Below, in pieces: positions 53,101 through 61,962 of a stretch of 64,000 nucleotides of DNA (position 1 is its first letter; the number at the start of each line of letters is the position of its first letter). A model generated the notes under the pieces. The model was not told where the DNA came from. It did no database searches and saw nothing but the letters and a program-made list of their open reading frames with translations. Both the position numbers and the translations under genes were made by a program. The stretch comes from CBDCFV01 sp963664625 (GTDB taxonomy: Bacteria; Chloroflexota; Dehalococcoidia; Lucifugimonadales; UBA3495): NCBI GenBank assembly GCA_963664625.1, contig OY761541.1:2480001-2544000 (forward strand), given 5' to 3'.

Positions 53101-54717
53101 CCGTATGGCATCCAGCGGAGGATTGGTAACCTGCGCGAAAAGTTGCTTGAAGTAGTTGAAGAGCAACTGGTTCTGGTCCGACAGCACAGCCAACGGGGCG
53201 TCATTCCCCATAGACCCAACGGCTTCGTACCCGCTCTCTGCCATGGGAGCAGTCAACATCCGCAGTTCTTCCACACTGTAGCCGAATGCCCGCTGCAACT
53301 GACCAAGTTCGTCCGTCGATATAGTAGGCATGGATTGGGGCGCAGGCACCTCATCCAAGGCTACCTTGTTTTCCGCAAGCCACTCTCCGTAAGGCTGCCG
53401 CGAGGAAAGTGTCTTCTTCAGTTCTTCGTCGCCGATGATCCGGCCCTCTTCCAGACTTACCAGGAACATGCGTCCGGGTTGAAGCCGGCCCTTGAACTGG
53501 ACATCCTCCGGCGGAACATCCAGTACGCCGGTCTCCGAGGCCATGACCAGCTTATCGTCCTTGGTCACCAAGTAACGGAAAGGCCGCAGGCCGTTGCGGT
53601 CCAGCAGCGCGCAGATGCTGCGCCCGTTGGAGGAAACAATCATCGCCGGGCCGTCCCAAGGCTCCATCAATGCTGAGTGATACTCGTAGAAGTCTTTTTT
53701 CTCCTGCGGCATCGTCTCGTGCTGGTCCCAAGCCTCCGGGATCAGCATGAGCATCGCGTGGTCCAGGTCGCGCCCGGTCATCAACAGCAGTTCCAAGGCG
53801 TTGTCGAAACTTGCGGTATCGCTGTCGCCCGCGGTCATTACCGGCGGCACCTTGGACATGTCGTCGCCGAACAGGGGGGACTGAAACTGGGCTTCCCTGG
53901 CCCGCATCCAAGTAAGGTTGCCCCGAAGGGTGTTTATCTCTCCGTTGTGGGCCAGGTAGCGGTACGGGTGCGCCAGGCGCCAATGCCCCAGGGTGTTGGT
54001 GCTGAACCTTGAGTGCACCAGCGCAAAGGCCGAGACTACCGCGTCATCGTTCAGGTCCAAGTAGAACCCGGGGATCTGGTGGGCCATCAGCAGGCCCTTG
54101 TACACCACCGTGTTGCAGGACATGCTGCAAATGTAGAAGTAATCGGCCTCTTCTTCCGTAAGCCGGCATTCGCTTAACGTATGCTCGACCACCTTGCGCA
54201 CGACGTACAGCTTGCGTTCCAGTTGGGCGCCATCCATGTCGGGGGAGCCGCGCCCGATGAAGACCTGGGCAATGTGCGGACGGACGGCGCGGGAGTCCCG
54301 GCCCAGCTTCGAGTCGTCCACCGGAACATCCCGCCAGCCGAACAACTCCAGCCCTTCATCCTGAATAACGCGGGAAATGTGGTCCTGGACTTTTTGCTTG
54401 GCAGCAGCCTGGGGAGGCATGAACACCATCCCCACACCGTATTCGCCTTCCTGGGGAAGCTCCATGCCCAACGCGCGGCCTTCCCGCCGGAAGAACTCGT
54501 GGGGCATCTGTATCAGGACCCCCGCGCCGTCTCCCGTCTCCGGGTCGCGGCCGCAAGCGCCCCGGTGTCCGAGGTTGATAAGGACCTCGAACCCCTCTTG
54601 GATGATCCGGTGAGACTTCTGGCCCTTTATATTGGCGACAACGCCAACGCCGCAGCTATCGTGTTCCGTTTCCGGTGAATAAAGTCCCCATCGAGCCAAG
54701 TCTTTTAGCGGATTCAT
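50155..54717 (-). CDS. gltB: Glutamate synthase large subunit
   Basis: 1520 aa from the ATG at 54717. The frame is open to 54948, but the Gln amidotransferase Cys lies in EHDSCGVGVVANIKG about 21 residues after this ATG, as expected for a short propeptide, and AAGG lies about 9 bases upstream. The order is class II amidotransferase, central domain, FMN-binding synthase domain (GEGGEDYHRYT, KPGEGGQLPGHKV, HDGGTGASPESSIK), and GXGXG beta-helix (GKGMSGGRIVVCPDP). The CxxxxxCxxxxC iron-sulfur motif is CIMLRKCHMNTC. It makes glutamate from glutamine and 2-oxoglutarate. Confidence 0.96.
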   Translation of the reverse strand: MNPLKDLARWGLYSPETEHDSCGVGVVANIKGQKSHRIIQEGFEVLINLGHRGACGRDPETGDGAGVLIQMPHEFFRREGRALGMELPQEGEYGVGMVFMPPQAAAKQKVQDHISRVIQDEGLELFGWRDVPVDDSKLGRDSRAVRPHIAQVFIGRGSPDMDGAQLERKLYVVRKVVEHTLSECRLTEEEADYFYICSMSCNTVVYKGLLMAHQIPGFYLDLNDDAVVSAFALVHSRFSTNTLGHWRLAHPYRYLAHNGEINTLRGNLTWMRAREAQFQSPLFGDDMSKVPPVMTAGDSDTASFDNALELLLMTGRDLDHAMLMLIPEAWDQHETMPQEKKDFYEYHSALMEPWDGPAMIVSSNGRSICALLDRNGLRPFRYLVTKDDKLVMASETGVLDVPPEDVQFKGRLQPGRMFLVSLEEGRIIGDEELKKTLSSRQPYGEWLAENKVALDEVPAPQSMPTISTDELGQLQRAFGYSVEELRMLTAPMAESGYEAVGSMGNDAPLAVLSDQNQLLFNYFKQLFAQVTNPPLDAIREELVTSLVAFIGSEQNLFDETPLHCRQLRLESPIIDDVDLAKIKGLDQDGLKSVTLPMLFDPHGGDDSLKTALERLRSLASQAIADGCSIIVLSDREVGPNAAPIPSLLATGAVHHHLIREGTRTKVGLVVETGEAREVHHFALLIGYGAGAINPYLALEIVRTMAQTGQLNGHTADYAVKNFIKANEKGVLKVMSKMGISAVQSYRGAQIFEAVGLNQDLIDDYFSFTPSRVEGIGLDAIEREALQRHRSAFDLADVPANRDLPMGGFYQWRRGGEHHQWNPDTIAKLQHAARTNNWQVYQEFAELSNDQSRKISTLRGLLEFKQDRTPVPLDEVEPASEIVKRFATGAASLGSISREAHETMAIAMNRIGARSNTGEGGEDYHRYTLDANGDDRNSAIKQVASGRFGVTPNYLINATDLQIKMAQGSKPGEGGQLPGHKVDEYIGWVRRTTPGVELISPPPHHDIYSIEDLAQLIHDLKNINPDARIHVKLVAEVGVGTVAAGVAKGHGDVVLISGHDGGTGASPESSIKYAGLPWELGIAETQQVLVANGLRSRIVVQTDGQLKTGRDAAIAAILGAEEFGFATSALVVSGCIMLRKCHMNTCSVGIATQDPELRKKFAGEPEHLVNYFTFVAEEMREIMAQLGFRTVNEMIGRVDVLDARQAIEHWKAQGLDFSRMLYRQEPTTPGENVYCSEEQDHGLEYALDHQLIALSEPALERQEPVEIKLPIRNSNRTVTAMLSGKVAKAYGEDGLPGDSIRINFTGSAGQSFGAFLAKGISVHLNGDTNDYMGKGMSGGRIVVCPDPKATFTPEENIIIGNVAMYGATGGKAFIKGMAGERFCVRNSGVHAVVEGVGDHGCEYMTGGVVVVLGQTGRNFAAGMSGGIAFVYDKDSDFSIRFNDGLADLEAVEAPEDISTLKGLIEEHAEYTSSAQARKMLEDWSEALPRFKKIMPRDYRRVLEERKNREAESVSLAASRDG

Positions 54718-54994
54718 GCAACGGTACCTTGATGCCGGATTGAAGCGGGAATCGGACCTAACCCTTGGTCCTTTGCCTGTATCCCGGCAATTCGGGAAAT
54801 AGGAAAATGCCCCTGTCAAAGCAGGCCTGATTGATTTGTTAAATATATCACAATATTCGACGTACACAAACTTTTGCGATGAAACGGGATTCGCTAAGAC
54901 CACTGACAGGGGCCGGTCCCGTCGTTGACCGCAACCAAACTCAGGCACTATACTGAATCTACAACTTTAATAATCATTATAAGGAGTTGACAGA

Positions 54995-55339
54995 CTGAAT
55001 TCGACGGAAATAGCCGAGTTTGTGGTTGACTTGGCCTCTGACAAGCTGGCTGAGGATATCGTAATGCTGGACCTTCGCCCGGTGGCCTACTTCGCCGACT
55101 ATTTCGTCATCATGTCCGCTGATTCTTCCAGGCAGATCGAGGCGTTGGAAGAGGACATCAGCAAGGCCCTCAAGGAGGCCAATGTCCGCCCCTTTCACCG
55201 GGAAGGCACCGCCGCATCAGGCTGGGTGTTGTTGGACTTCAGCGACGTTGTGATTCACATCCTCGGCTCGGAGCAGCGCGAGTTCTACGGGCTGGAAGAC
55301 TTGTGGTTCCGCGCTCCCCAAGTGGTCAGGGTTCTGTAA
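54995..55339 (+). CDS. rsfS: Ribosome silencing factor RsfS (YbeB/Iojap), probable CTG start
   Basis: About 114 aa, read from a CTG at 54995 (LNSTEIAEFVVDLASDKLAEDIVMLDLRPV). AAGGAG at 54981-54986 lies exactly 8 bases before this CTG; the first conventional start, a GTG at 55022, is 35 bases away and would delete the conserved first helix. The rest has the family outline: ADYFVIMSADSSRQIEAL, HREGTAASGWVLLDFSDVVIHIL, REFYGLEDLW. RsfS binds L14 and blocks subunit joining in starvation. Its stop overlaps that of the convergent ndk by 14 bases. Confidence 0.88.
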   Translation: MNSTEIAEFVVDLASDKLAEDIVMLDLRPVAYFADYFVIMSADSSRQIEALEEDISKALKEANVRPFHREGTAASGWVLLDFSDVVIHILGSEQREFYGLEDLWFRAPQVVRVL

Positions 55340-55778
55340 TCCAAGGATCGTTGTTCCGACCGTAGTCCAGTATCTCGTCTTCTCCGAAGAACAACGCCAC
55401 CTCCCGCTGGGCGGACTCGGGGCTGTCCGACCCGTGCACCAGGTTCCGCCCGATGTTCACCCCCAAGTCCCCCCGGATGGTCCCCGACGCCGCGTTCTTG
55501 GGGTTGGTCTGCCCCATCGTGCCGCGCACGATTTCAACCGCGTCGTCGGCTTCCCATACCATCGCAACCAGCGGAGAAGATGTAATAAAGTCCACCAATC
55601 CTTGGAAAAACGGCTTGCCCTCGTGCTCGCCGTAATGCCGGTGGGCTAACCCTTCGTCCACTTGCATCATTTTCATCGCCACCAGCTTTATTCCTCTCCG
55701 TTCCAGCCGCGATATAACCTCCCCAACCATGCCCCGTTGCACACCGTCCGGCTTTACCAGGACCAATGTCCGTTCCAT
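55326..55778 (-). CDS. ndk: Nucleoside-diphosphate kinase
   Basis: 150 aa. ERTLVLVKPDGVQRGMVGEVI is the standard N-terminus, followed by HYGEHEGKPFF, GTMGQTNPKNAASGTIRGD, and the active-site His in NLVHGSDSPESAQRE. It equalises NTP pools via phosphohistidine. Its 3' end overlaps that of convergent rsfS by 14 bases. Confidence 0.97.
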   Translation of the reverse strand: MERTLVLVKPDGVQRGMVGEVISRLERRGIKLVAMKMMQVDEGLAHRHYGEHEGKPFFQGLVDFITSSPLVAMVWEADDAVEIVRGTMGQTNPKNAASGTIRGDLGVNIGRNLVHGSDSPESAQREVALFFGEDEILDYGRNNDPWITEP

Positions 55779-55790
55779 TCACACCTTCCA

Positions 55791-56510
55791 TTATTCACTA
55801 GAGTTGCCCCTCGTTGCCGTCGGTCGTTGGGGCGTTCGGTCCCGTTGTTTTCGCACGCCGATGCTGGGCATACGGAGGTAGTAAGGCTGTAATCCGCTCA
55901 AGTCGTCCAAGTCACCCGCCTCAAGCCGTCGCCTCGCCAGAACAGCCAAGGATCCCAGCCGCACAGCCGGCGACGGCTCGCCCATCAACAACGCCTTGCC
56001 TCCTGACCTGTCCTTGATTAGTTCTTCCCTGCCCCTCACACCCTCGCCGCAGAACACCGTCGGTCTCTCTACGTCATCCAGTATGTCTTCCGGGACGCTG
56101 ATCAAATCACCCCGGGTGCGATTCCCGTCCGGCCCGAACAACGCAGAGGCCACTTCTCCCCTGCCGGCGTCCAGCAGCGCGCAGACCTCCAATCCCGTGT
56201 CCCGGTACGGAAACGCTTCCAAGTCCAGCGTACCCACGCCGATAATCGGACGCCCCTCGATCAAGGCGAGTCCCTTGGCCGCGCTCAAGCCCACCCGCAA
56301 CGCGCTGAACCCCCCGGGACCCAGGGCCACTGCCACGGCGTCCAGTTGGGATGGGGTGATGCCCCGTTCCTTCAATGCCTGCTGGACCGCCGGCATAAGT
56401 TCCCTGCTGTGGTTCACCACCGAGTACCAAGCGCGAACGGATACTACCCGGTTTTCATCGGCCAAGGCGATTCCGGCGTAACGGGTAGATGTGTCTATGG
56501 CCAGAAGCAT
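55791..56510 (-). CDS. tsaB: tRNA threonylcarbamoyladenosine biosynthesis protein TsaB
   Basis: 239 aa. LLAIDTSTRYAGIALADEN begins an ASKHA-like fold; HSRELMPAVQQAL, VALGPGGFSALRVGLSAAKGLAL and IIGVGTLDLEAF are TsaB signatures. The last 15-20 residues are basic and unstructured. TsaB scaffolds TsaD in t6A37 synthesis. Its ATG follows the tsaE stop with no gap, so tsaE and tsaB are tightly coupled. Confidence 0.93.
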   Translation of the reverse strand: MLLAIDTSTRYAGIALADENRVVSVRAWYSVVNHSRELMPAVQQALKERGITPSQLDAVAVALGPGGFSALRVGLSAAKGLALIEGRPIIGVGTLDLEAFPYRDTGLEVCALLDAGRGEVASALFGPDGNRTRGDLISVPEDILDDVERPTVFCGEGVRGREELIKDRSGGKALLMGEPSPAVRLGSLAVLARRRLEAGDLDDLSGLQPYYLRMPSIGVRKQRDRTPQRPTATRGNSSE

Positions 56511-57017
56511 CTAGTGTTCGGTCTCCGAAACAGAGTCGGATATAGGACGGGCCTCGTCCGGGTACTCCAGAACCGGTTGGAAACGGTCGGGCCAATCGCT
56601 GAATTCCAGGGCTCGCTCGTCTCCCCTGCCAACGTGGTCCAAGGAGACCCAAAGGGACTCCTCGGGGAATATGTCCGCCGCCCGGTCGGCCCACTCCACC
56701 ACGCAGACTCCTTCGCCGAAAAGCTGTTCGTCCATCCCCAGGTCCCAAGCCTCCAGGGGCGCGTCGATGCGGTACAGGTCCAGGTGATACAGTCGCAGCC
56801 GCCCTTCGTATTGGGTGGTCAAAACGAAGGTTGGACTCCTGACGTATCCCTGTACGCCAAGACCTTCGGCAATGCCTTGAGTGAGGCAAGTCTTGCCGGC
56901 GCCCAACGGACCTGTCAACAGGAAAACATCGCCCGCCCGGGCCGATTCCCCGATCAAACGCCCTATATTGCGCGTTTGCTCCGGCCCGTTGCTCGTGATG
57001 CGGGTGCTGAACGTCAT
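56511..57017 (-). CDS. tsaE: tRNA threonylcarbamoyladenosine biosynthesis ATPase TsaE
   Basis: 168 aa. P-loop LLTGPLGAGKTCLTQGIAEGLG, then VRSPTFVLTTQYEGRLRLYHLDLYRI and EWADRAADIFPEE (Walker B-type region). About 30 extra C-terminal residues (EYPDEARPISDSVSETEH) are acidic. It powers the TsaBDE complex. It lies between thiL (3 bases) and tsaB (0 bases). Confidence 0.94.
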   Translation of the reverse strand: MTFSTRITSNGPEQTRNIGRLIGESARAGDVFLLTGPLGAGKTCLTQGIAEGLGVQGYVRSPTFVLTTQYEGRLRLYHLDLYRIDAPLEAWDLGMDEQLFGEGVCVVEWADRAADIFPEESLWVSLDHVGRGDERALEFSDWPDRFQPVLEYPDEARPISDSVSETEH

Positions 57018-57020
57018 GGT

Positions 57021-58094
57021 CTACCGGAAGTGGTCCCAGCCGCCTTTGGCCGCCGGGACTTCGGACCACGTATCGTCTACAATCGACACCCGCCCCGGCT
57101 CCCCCTCTAGCAACTCTCCAATCACCGCAGCCCCATCGGACAACCGCGGCATTACTTGGTCCATGACGCTTGGAGAGGCAGTGAAAAGCAGCAGGTAGTC
57201 CTCCCCCCCGTGGAGGGCCAATCCCAGGTAATCGTCGGGGTAGACCTCCTTGAGGTAAGGATGGGCCGGTATCCGTTCCGCGTTCAGCCGCGCCGACAGG
57301 CCGCTGGCCCGGCAAAGCTTGCCCAGATCGTCCGCAAGGCCGTCGCTCACGTCCATGGCCGTCCGCACTCCCGCGTCGGTCAAGATCCGTCCTTCCTTCA
57401 CTGCCGGTTCAGGTCTGCGGTGCTGATGCCGCAGGTAAGACACAGCTTCGCTGGACGATGCGGGATTCCGGCTCGGTTGGCCTTGTTTCCCATCGTCTCC
57501 CAGCATCAGCCGCAACCCTCCGCCGGAGCCGCCCAAGTATCCGGTCACGCCAACTAAGTCTCCCGCTCGTCCGTTGGTGCGGAGCATCGGGCTGCCTTCA
57601 TGGACACCGGTCAAGCCGACGGTGATGAAAACCACTGGCGAGCGGACCATGTCCCCCCCGATTATCGCCGCGCCGCACTTGTTGGCCATCTCCAGCATAC
57701 CGCGGTAAAGCTCTTCCATGTCCTCGACTTCCGTTTCCGGTGGGAGGCCCAACGTGATGAGCGCGTAGGCCGGCAGGCCGCCCATAGCTGCAATATCGCT
57801 CACGTTGGACGCGATGCACTTCCACCCCAAGTCCCGCCAGGGCGTCGTAACCCTGGTGAAATGGATACCATCAACCACTGTGTCGGTGGTGAACAGCTCT
57901 ATACAATCTGAAGTCCGCCAAGCCGCCGTATCATCCCCGGTATCCACCAGCAACTTGACGGGAAACTCATTCCCATTCGTATTTCCCGCGAAGGCGGGAA
58001 TCCGGTTGTGGAAAGTGGACACATCCCGCTGTCCCACAACCATCCGGTTCAGCAGGTCGATAACCCCGAACTCGCCCAGTTCCTTAATCTGCAT
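57021..58094 (-). CDS. thiL: Thiamine-monophosphate kinase
   Basis: 357 aa from the ATG at 58094 (MQIKELGEFGVIDLLNRM). PurM/AIR-synthase-like fold: DTGDDTAAW, TTDTVVDGIHFTRVTTPWRDLGWKCIASNVSDIAAMGG, GDMVRSPVVFITVGLTG, TAMDVSDGLADDLGKL and LHGGEDYLLLFT. It phosphorylates TMP to TPP. Between the first helix and the DTGDD motif sits an extra segment (HNRIPAFAGNTNGNE) encoded by a dispersed palindrome, so the N-terminal region is longer than in relatives. The frame continues upstream to 58145 but without a binding site. Confidence 0.92.
   Translation of the reverse strand: MQIKELGEFGVIDLLNRMVVGQRDVSTFHNRIPAFAGNTNGNEFPVKLLVDTGDDTAAWRTSDCIELFTTDTVVDGIHFTRVTTPWRDLGWKCIASNVSDIAAMGGLPAYALITLGLPPETEVEDMEELYRGMLEMANKCGAAIIGGDMVRSPVVFITVGLTGVHEGSPMLRTNGRAGDLVGVTGYLGGSGGGLRLMLGDDGKQGQPSRNPASSSEAVSYLRHQHRRPEPAVKEGRILTDAGVRTAMDVSDGLADDLGKLCRASGLSARLNAERIPAHPYLKEVYPDDYLGLALHGGEDYLLLFTASPSVMDQVMPRLSDGAAVIGELLEGEPGRVSIVDDTWSEVPAAKGGWDHFR
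57983..58000. repeat. Dispersed palindrome inserted in the thiL coding frame
   Basis: TTCCCGC-GAAG-GCGGGAA, the same palindrome found between genes at 6903, 29902 and 31728. Here it lies inside thiL and is translated as part of RIPAFAGNT, keeping the frame. Confidence 0.8.
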
Positions 58095-58283
58095 AGCGGA
58101 GAGATTATATCTTGCGTTTGGAACGGCGCTCAAGCGGCAACCCAAACGTCGGGGCCGTTGTACGCTCTATCAAAACCATTTATGGACACGCCGAGCTCAT
58201 TTATAATCCACCACAATCCGCTGGAGGTGGACTCGGCAGACTGTCAACTCAATCACTGGGCAACGCGGCCCACGAGGCTATCC

Positions 58284-59045
58284 ATGACCACACGTTCGAT
58301 CACCATGCTTCCATACCGGCGTCAGGGCGAAATTGACTACGCCAGCCTCGACTTCAACCCCGATGTGACGGAGCCGCCGGAAGACTCTATGGAACAAAAC
58401 CGCGAACTGAATGAAATTCACAATCTACTCCGCGCCTACGTCACCGATTTCGATAGTCGCCCTGACATTTTCCTCGACCGCGAAACCAACATCTGCTACT
58501 ACCCCGGCAACCTCAACGTCCGGGTAGCGCCGGACTTGTATTTGGCATTTGGCGTCGATGCGGAAGCCATCCGTCCGCGCAAGCTCTACCTTCCCTGGGA
58601 AGCGGGCAAGCCCCCGGACTGGGCGTTGGAAGTAGCGTCGGCAAGCACGGCCCGCCGCGACGTGAGCAACAAGCCCGCTATCTATGCGCGGGTCGGCGTC
58701 CCTGAATACTGGCGCTTCGACCCCGGCGGAGGCCGCTACTATGGACAGCCCCTCTACGGCGGAAGGCTGGTTGGCGGCGCGTACCAGGAAATCGAACTGA
58801 CTACCGAGCCCGACGGCATTCTCAAGGCATATAGCGAGGCGCTGGAACTCAGCCTGTGCTGGGACGAGGGATGGCCCCGTCTCTACGACCCGTCAACCGG
58901 GTCCTATTTGGAAAACTGGCGTCAGGAACGGGCCGCCCGTGCCGAAGCCGAAGCGGAACGGGATGCAGCCGAGGCTCGCGCCGCCGACGCTGAGGCTGAA
59001 GTGAGGCGGTTGCGGGAACAGATCCGGCGTCAGCAACCGGGATAG
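58284..59045 (+). CDS. Uma2-family (DUF820) putative nuclease with coiled-coil tail
   Basis: 253 aa from the ATG at 58284 (GAGG 6 bases upstream); a longer open frame to 58008 lies antisense to thiL and is discounted. Core: NLLRAYVTDFDSRPDIFLDRETNICYYPGN, VRVAPDLYLAFGVDAEA, DWALEVASASTARRDVSNKPAIYARVGVPEYWRFDPGGG. Like the gene at 3421 it ends in an Ala/Glu/Arg-rich coiled coil (RAARAEAEAERDAAEARAADAEAEV). The fold and layout are Uma2; function unknown. Confidence 0.85.
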   Translation: MTTRSITMLPYRRQGEIDYASLDFNPDVTEPPEDSMEQNRELNEIHNLLRAYVTDFDSRPDIFLDRETNICYYPGNLNVRVAPDLYLAFGVDAEAIRPRKLYLPWEAGKPPDWALEVASASTARRDVSNKPAIYARVGVPEYWRFDPGGGRYYGQPLYGGRLVGGAYQEIELTTEPDGILKAYSEALELSLCWDEGWPRLYDPSTGSYLENWRQERAARAEAEAERDAAEARAADAEAEVRRLREQIRRQQPG

Positions 59046-59267
59046 CCCATAAGGGCCGCTTTTCATTAGGGACGATAAGAATTGGGTAATATGAGCCGAT
59101 GCGGCGCAAATTGCTGACGCAAGCAGACGCCCAGGCAGTGGAGTAGCTGCCCGATGTGCGGGTCCGCAGCCTCACGGCGGCTGCCAGACACGATAACGGC
59201 TGGTGGCAAGACGCGTCGTGTCTCCCGGTATTTTCGGGATAACGTCAGCGCACGCCCCGACCGGCAG

Positions 59268-59534
59268 ATGATCACAGCCAATCGGATAGAGCAGGTGCTG
59301 GAGAACTGGCTGTTCCGCTGCATCACTACATCGGGAGGCAGGGAGGGCCAGACGTATTGGGGCCAGGTCCGCTACAACCGGAGGGACCGCTTGATGAAGG
59401 TCGTCGTCTCCCTGGATGACAACATAATCGTCAACGCTTATCTGGACGACAAGGCGACCAGGGACTGGCACAGGCAAGGACGCCGGTACTTCGACCGGCG
59501 TTGTAAAGACGGAAGTTTCGAGGAACGACAATGA
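59268..59534 (+). CDS. Small DUF4258-like protein, candidate toxin of a two-gene module
   Basis: 88 aa from the ATG at 59268. MITANRIEQVLENWLFRCI, then TYWGQVRYNRRDRLMKVVVSLDDNIIVNAYLDD has the strand pattern of small RelE/BrnT-like or DUF4258 proteins, whose genes are often paired with DUF2283-type partners. The frame is open back to 59154, but that stretch is Arg-rich and unprotein-like. Its stop overlaps the next gene's start by four bases (ATGA), so the two are translationally coupled. Toxin function is inference. Confidence 0.6.
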   Translation: MITANRIEQVLENWLFRCITTSGGREGQTYWGQVRYNRRDRLMKVVVSLDDNIIVNAYLDDKATRDWHRQGRRYFDRRCKDGSFEERQ

Positions 59535-59911
59535 GCCTGCAAACGAGGTACAGCCCGGAAGATGACATCGTGCTGATTGCTTCATCCGAGAAAGGCGAGG
59601 GCAGTTGCGATGTTGAGGGCCACTATTGGACTACCGTAGTCTTGCCCTTCGGCGGCGGCTACAAGCCCGTCGCGCTGGAGATAATGTTCGTCAGCGACCT
59701 TATGCCTCTGGGGGCGAATGAGGGATATTCCGCCGACACCGATACTCTTCTCATTGGCCAAGGCAAAGGCGCCGCTCTGGTGGAAGAGAACGACGATCTG
59801 ACGGCTTACTGGCATCCCGAGGATGGACCGGACGACCTAAGCCTGGTGGCTGTTGCCCTTCGCAATGCGTCGAAGCACTTGGCTCCGGTGATTGCCAAGC
59901 CCGCGCGTTAA
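59531..59911 (+). CDS. DUF2283-like protein, candidate antitoxin partner
   Basis: 126 aa. SLQTRYSPEDDIVLIASSEKG and the later PVALEIMFVSDLMPLG recall DUF2283 (YDxxxDxLYI ... GIEILxAS), here in a longer form with an extra C-terminal part. It starts in a four-base overlap with the previous gene. DUF2283 proteins are predicted partners of DUF4258 proteins. The assignment is tentative because the match is short. Confidence 0.55.
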   Translation: MSLQTRYSPEDDIVLIASSEKGEGSCDVEGHYWTTVVLPFGGGYKPVALEIMFVSDLMPLGANEGYSADTDTLLIGQGKGAALVEENDDLTAYWHPEDGPDDLSLVAVALRNASKHLAPVIAKPAR

Positions 59912-60045
59912 ACTTTTTGTGCAAAGCCCTAGCTATTCCTCCACGAGAAAATGGGACTGAATGAGAGGAAATGGGAGGCTTCTAAAGAATACGGTCGGTT
60001 GCCCAGCGTCTCTGACACGAATATTAAAAAAGCCTTAAAAATGGG

Positions 60046-60074
60046 TTGACACGCCCAAATCGGGTAAGTATACT
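60046..60074 (+). promoter_or_regulatory. Strong sigma-70 promoter of the 16S rRNA unit
   Basis: TTGACA at 60046-60051 and TATACT at 60069-60074 with a 17-base spacer, preceded by A/T-rich text (ATTAAAAAAGCCTTAAAAA) that looks like an UP element. About 75 bases upstream of the 16S 5' end. Confidence 0.88.
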
Positions 60075-60107
60075 GTCTCCACTGCGCCCACACGCGGGGC
60101 GTAAAAG

Positions 60108-60145
60108 GCACTTTAACAGTTGAATAGTGGAAGGAACTTAGGTTA
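60108..60145 (+). other. Left strand of the 16S processing stem
   Basis: Complementary to 61841-61881. GCACTTTAACAGTTGAATAG and the following GTGGAAGGAAC pair with the trailer through about 30 positions, with three G-U pairs and one bulge; AGGTTA extends it after a small mismatch. This is the expected RNase III-type precursor stem enclosing the 16S rRNA. Confidence 0.8.
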
Positions 60146-60148
60146 TTC

Positions 60149-61666
<1,518 letters not shown>

Positions 61667-61840
61667 CGGAGCTACGGTCCCACTGTTGTTCCCCGGTTAT
61701 CCGGGGCGGAGGAAGGACCCAACTCCCAGGTCGACCGGTGGGTGTTCCGCTTCCAAAGCCAGTTGGTTGAGCTATGCTCCCCGGCAGAGGAAACGGTCCC
61801 ATAAGAAAGTCCACCGGAACACTGGTCACAATCTGCAACT

Positions 61841-61881
61841 GTAACCTATTGTTCCTTCCGCTATTCAGTTGTTAAAGGTGC
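61841..61881 (+). other. Right strand of the 16S processing stem
   Basis: GTTCCTTCCGCTATTCAG and the following TTGTTAAAGGTGC pair with 60108-60137, and TAACCT at 61842-61847 with 60140-60145. Together the two strands enclose only the 16S gene, supporting a single-gene rRNA transcript. Confidence 0.8.
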
Positions 61882-61891
61882 TGAGATAAAG

Positions 61892-61920
61892 ACCGGGCCT
61901 CAAAAGGGCCCGGTTTCTTT
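61892..61920 (+). terminator. Intrinsic terminator of the 16S unit
   Basis: A perfect 8-bp GC stem ACCGGGCC/GGCCCGGT with loop TCAAAAG, followed by TTCTTTGTT. It lies ten bases after the processing stem, ending the transcript before the J-domain gene. Confidence 0.88.
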
Positions 61921-61962
61921 GTTACTATACCTACTGCCAACTCACCAAATAAGGACCCGCAC

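Noticed and set aside
59099..59242. Short frame reading MRRKLLTQADAQAVE, TAG, LPDVRVRSLTAARHDNGWW between the Uma2 gene and the toxin-like gene
   Set aside because: It looks like a small gene with one nonsense codon at 59144, but only 48 codons are involved and no family is recognised, so chance cannot be excluded.
59172..59585. 137-codon minus-strand open frame over the toxin-like gene
   Set aside because: The plus-strand pair shows the ATGA overlap and protein-like text, and the minus frame lacks a binding site and a domain.
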